A stretch of 6,500 nucleotides of DNA from Actinomycetota bacterium. GTDB lineage: Bacteria > Cyanobacteriota > Vampirovibrionia > Obscuribacterales > Obscuribacteraceae. The notes under the pieces are model-generated. The model saw only the letters and a program-made list of their open reading frames with translations, made no database searches and had not been told where the DNA came from. Position numbers and translations under genes: made by a program. This document shows, piece by piece, positions 5,155 through 6,500 of the stretch. The stretch is taken from the NCBI GenBank assembly GCA_903970355.1, contig CAJCIF010000275.1, positions 1 through 6,500 on the forward strand. The letters run 5' to 3'. The stretch's first letter is position 1; each line of letters starts with the position of its first letter.

Positions 5155-6411
5155 ATGAAAGCCCAATCCACAAACAACGATATATATGTGAAGGATGAAG
5201 CCGAAATCCAACGGCTGGAGCACACTCTCAATGAGTCCCAATCTGACGAACCTGGCTCAGCATGGTCTTTTCGACGCGTTCTTGCCAGTCCGGTTAGCCA
5301 GGGTCTCCTTTTATTCCTGGTTTTAAATGCGGCTCTTCTTTTCTGCCAACCGTTTGCGAGGGTAAATGCACGCGCACTACCGGCGGTGCATACTTGGACA
5401 TGGTGGGCCGCACAAGAATACTTCGGTTATAAGCCGCCACCGCAGGTAGTACTACTTGGTTCTTCACTTTTTATGCATTCTGTTTCTCGCCAGGATGCAA
5501 ATTTTCTCGGCAAGGATCTCGACTATGTAAGACATCATCGCTCAAATTACTTAGAGCATCTTCTGCAAACCCGCTTTGGCTCTAACAAACCAATCGTTTG
5601 TTTCAACTTTTCTATGCCTGGCGATCTCGTTTCGGACGACTATATGATCATGCGCGCATTGCTTCAGGATCCAAATTGCCCTCAATACGTTGTGATTGGT
5701 TTGAGCATAAGAGATTTTATCGACAATGCTGTAAATTGCCCGGGAACAACACCGCCATTTCGGTACTTAAAAAGGTTTGACGACATCGATGATCTCGTTG
5801 ATCTGGCCTATCCCAAAATCTGGCAACGATGCGATTATCAATTTGGCAAAATTTGCTATCTCTGGCAAAAGAAGCTTGATTTACAGGTGATTTTGGACGA
5901 ACAAACGAAACAAATAGTCCGCCCCCTCATTCTTCCTTTGAGTGCCTCCAGTCAACTCAATAACCTGGATTATCGTCACCACGTACCAAATAATTTGCAT
6001 TCGGAAGTGGAAGAAGGCATGGCTATTGTGAAACCAAATATTCCTAATTCTTTCGATCCGAATTATGCCGACTATAGACGACGTTGCGGCAAACCCAACT
6101 TGCCAATGTTCCAAATTCAATCGACATTTCTCGATAAATTGCTAACCCTCGCCGATGGCCGCAAAATCAAACCAATCTTGCTCAATATGCCATTGACCCC
6201 CGAGAACCTGGCGCTTATGCCACCTGGCTCCTACGAACGTTACTTAGATTGCCTTAGAACAATGGCAAAAACTCATAACGTTCCGCTTGTCGATTTAAAC
6301 GGAGATTCGCGCTTCGTACACAGCGATTTCTACGACACTGCCCATATGAATGCAACCGGCGGACGTAAGCTGTTAGATGCTATTGCACGGCTGGATTATA
6401 TTCAGCTCTGA
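5155..6411 (+). CDS. membrane-anchored SGNH-like protein (DUF1574/DltD/AlgJ-like), MBOAT partner
   Basis: A 418-residue protein with a cytoplasmic N-terminus (1-45), one transmembrane segment (about 47-66) and a large domain predicted to lie outside the cytoplasm. The domain opens with VVLLGSSLFMHS: G102-S103-S104 fits SGNH block I, with S104 as the likely nucleophile. Near the end, DFYDTAHMNATGG supplies D394-x-x-H397 and N399, fitting the block V Asp/His pair. A conserved-looking block around 147-187 (NFSMPGDLVSDDY, then VVIGLSIRDF) lies where the other SGNH oxyanion-hole residues are expected. Such proteins accompany MBOAT acyltransferases and transfer the exported acyl group to the polymer or act as its acceptor site. 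DUF1574 is my best family guess, by recall only. The ATG lies 3 bases after the MBOAT stop without a clear Shine-Dalgarno sequence, so translation is probably coupled. The protein ends within the window and appears complete. Confidence 0.85.
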   Translation: MKAQSTNNDIYVKDEAEIQRLEHTLNESQSDEPGSAWSFRRVLASPVSQGLLLFLVLNAALLFCQPFARVNARALPAVHTWTWWAAQEYFGYKPPPQVVLLGSSLFMHSVSRQDANFLGKDLDYVRHHRSNYLEHLLQTRFGSNKPIVCFNFSMPGDLVSDDYMIMRALLQDPNCPQYVVIGLSIRDFIDNAVNCPGTTPPFRYLKRFDDIDDLVDLAYPKIWQRCDYQFGKICYLWQKKLDLQVILDEQTKQIVRPLILPLSASSQLNNLDYRHHVPNNLHSEVEEGMAIVKPNIPNSFDPNYADYRRRCGKPNLPMFQIQSTFLDKLLTLADGRKIKPILLNMPLTPENLALMPPGSYERYLDCLRTMAKTHNVPLVDLNGDSRFVHSDFYDTAHMNATGGRKLLDAIARLDYIQL

Positions 6412-6500
6412 AAAGCCTTTTGAAGCTGCCGTCCAGTACCGCATATGGTGACTTTCAGAAAAGGTGATTCCTGGCCTGTTCCGTTATGATTTCGTGATTT
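6412..6500. other. 3' flank of the operon, no gene seen
   Basis: CAGCT (6403-6407) and AGCTG (6424-6428) frame an imperfect hairpin that includes AAAA-GCC-TTTT and overlaps the stop codon, but no T tract follows, so termination is not supported. A short GTG-started frame from about 6449 stops after 13 codons. Nothing else could be assigned before the window ends. Confidence 0.4.

Noticed and set aside
6403..6428. Terminator after the SGNH-like gene
   Set aside because: The stem is interrupted, overlaps the stop codon and is not followed by a T-rich run.

Overview
This is a bacterial window with densely packed protein genes, moderate base composition and frequent non-ATG starts: GTG for two genes and TTG for one. 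It carries one tRNA gene, two blocks of short tandem repeats, and five credible protein genes. The organism cannot be named from this sequence. The MBOAT plus SGNH/DUF1574-like pair and the free-standing MshEN-type protein suggest a diderm, and a cyanobacterium or non-photosynthetic cyanobacterial relative (Melainabacteria/Vampirovibrionia) is a low-confidence guess. The octamer GCGATCGC (HIP1), abundant in many cyanobacteria, was not seen.

Layout. Bases 1-97 are a 37-bp tandem repeat, 2.6 copies, cut by the window edge. A tRNA-Leu(UAA) lies on the minus strand at 154-237. A minus-strand gene (357-1481) encodes an unrecognised multi-pass membrane protein. A 383-base divergent intergenic region follows, with a candidate minus-strand promoter over a 10-bp palindrome, an octamer-periodic repeat array, and a palindrome-rich stretch. 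Plus-strand genes then run to the end: a small protein joining a degenerate J-like helical domain to an MshEN-type (cyclic-di-GMP-binding-like) domain (1865-2458), a Cof-type HAD phosphatase (2583-3413), a second octamer array (about 3441-3528), and a two-gene unit of MBOAT O-acyltransferase (3703-5151) and membrane-anchored SGNH-like protein (5155-6411).

Function. The last two genes are 3 bases apart and look like a surface-polymer acylation pair, as in alginate (AlgI with AlgJ/AlgX) or D-alanylation (DltB/DltD) systems: the MBOAT protein moves the acyl group across the membrane and the anchored SGNH-like partner acts on the outer face. The actual polymer and acyl group are unknown. Because cyclic-di-GMP often controls exopolysaccharide systems, the MshEN-type protein nearby is suggestive, but no link is shown here.

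The most unusual signal is non-coding. The intergenic regions before the MshEN-type gene and before the MBOAT operon both carry degenerate arrays with 8-bp periodicity around GTCGTATT, in the same orientation. They share a 32-bp core (1666-1697 and 3465-3496) that matches at 27 of 32 positions.
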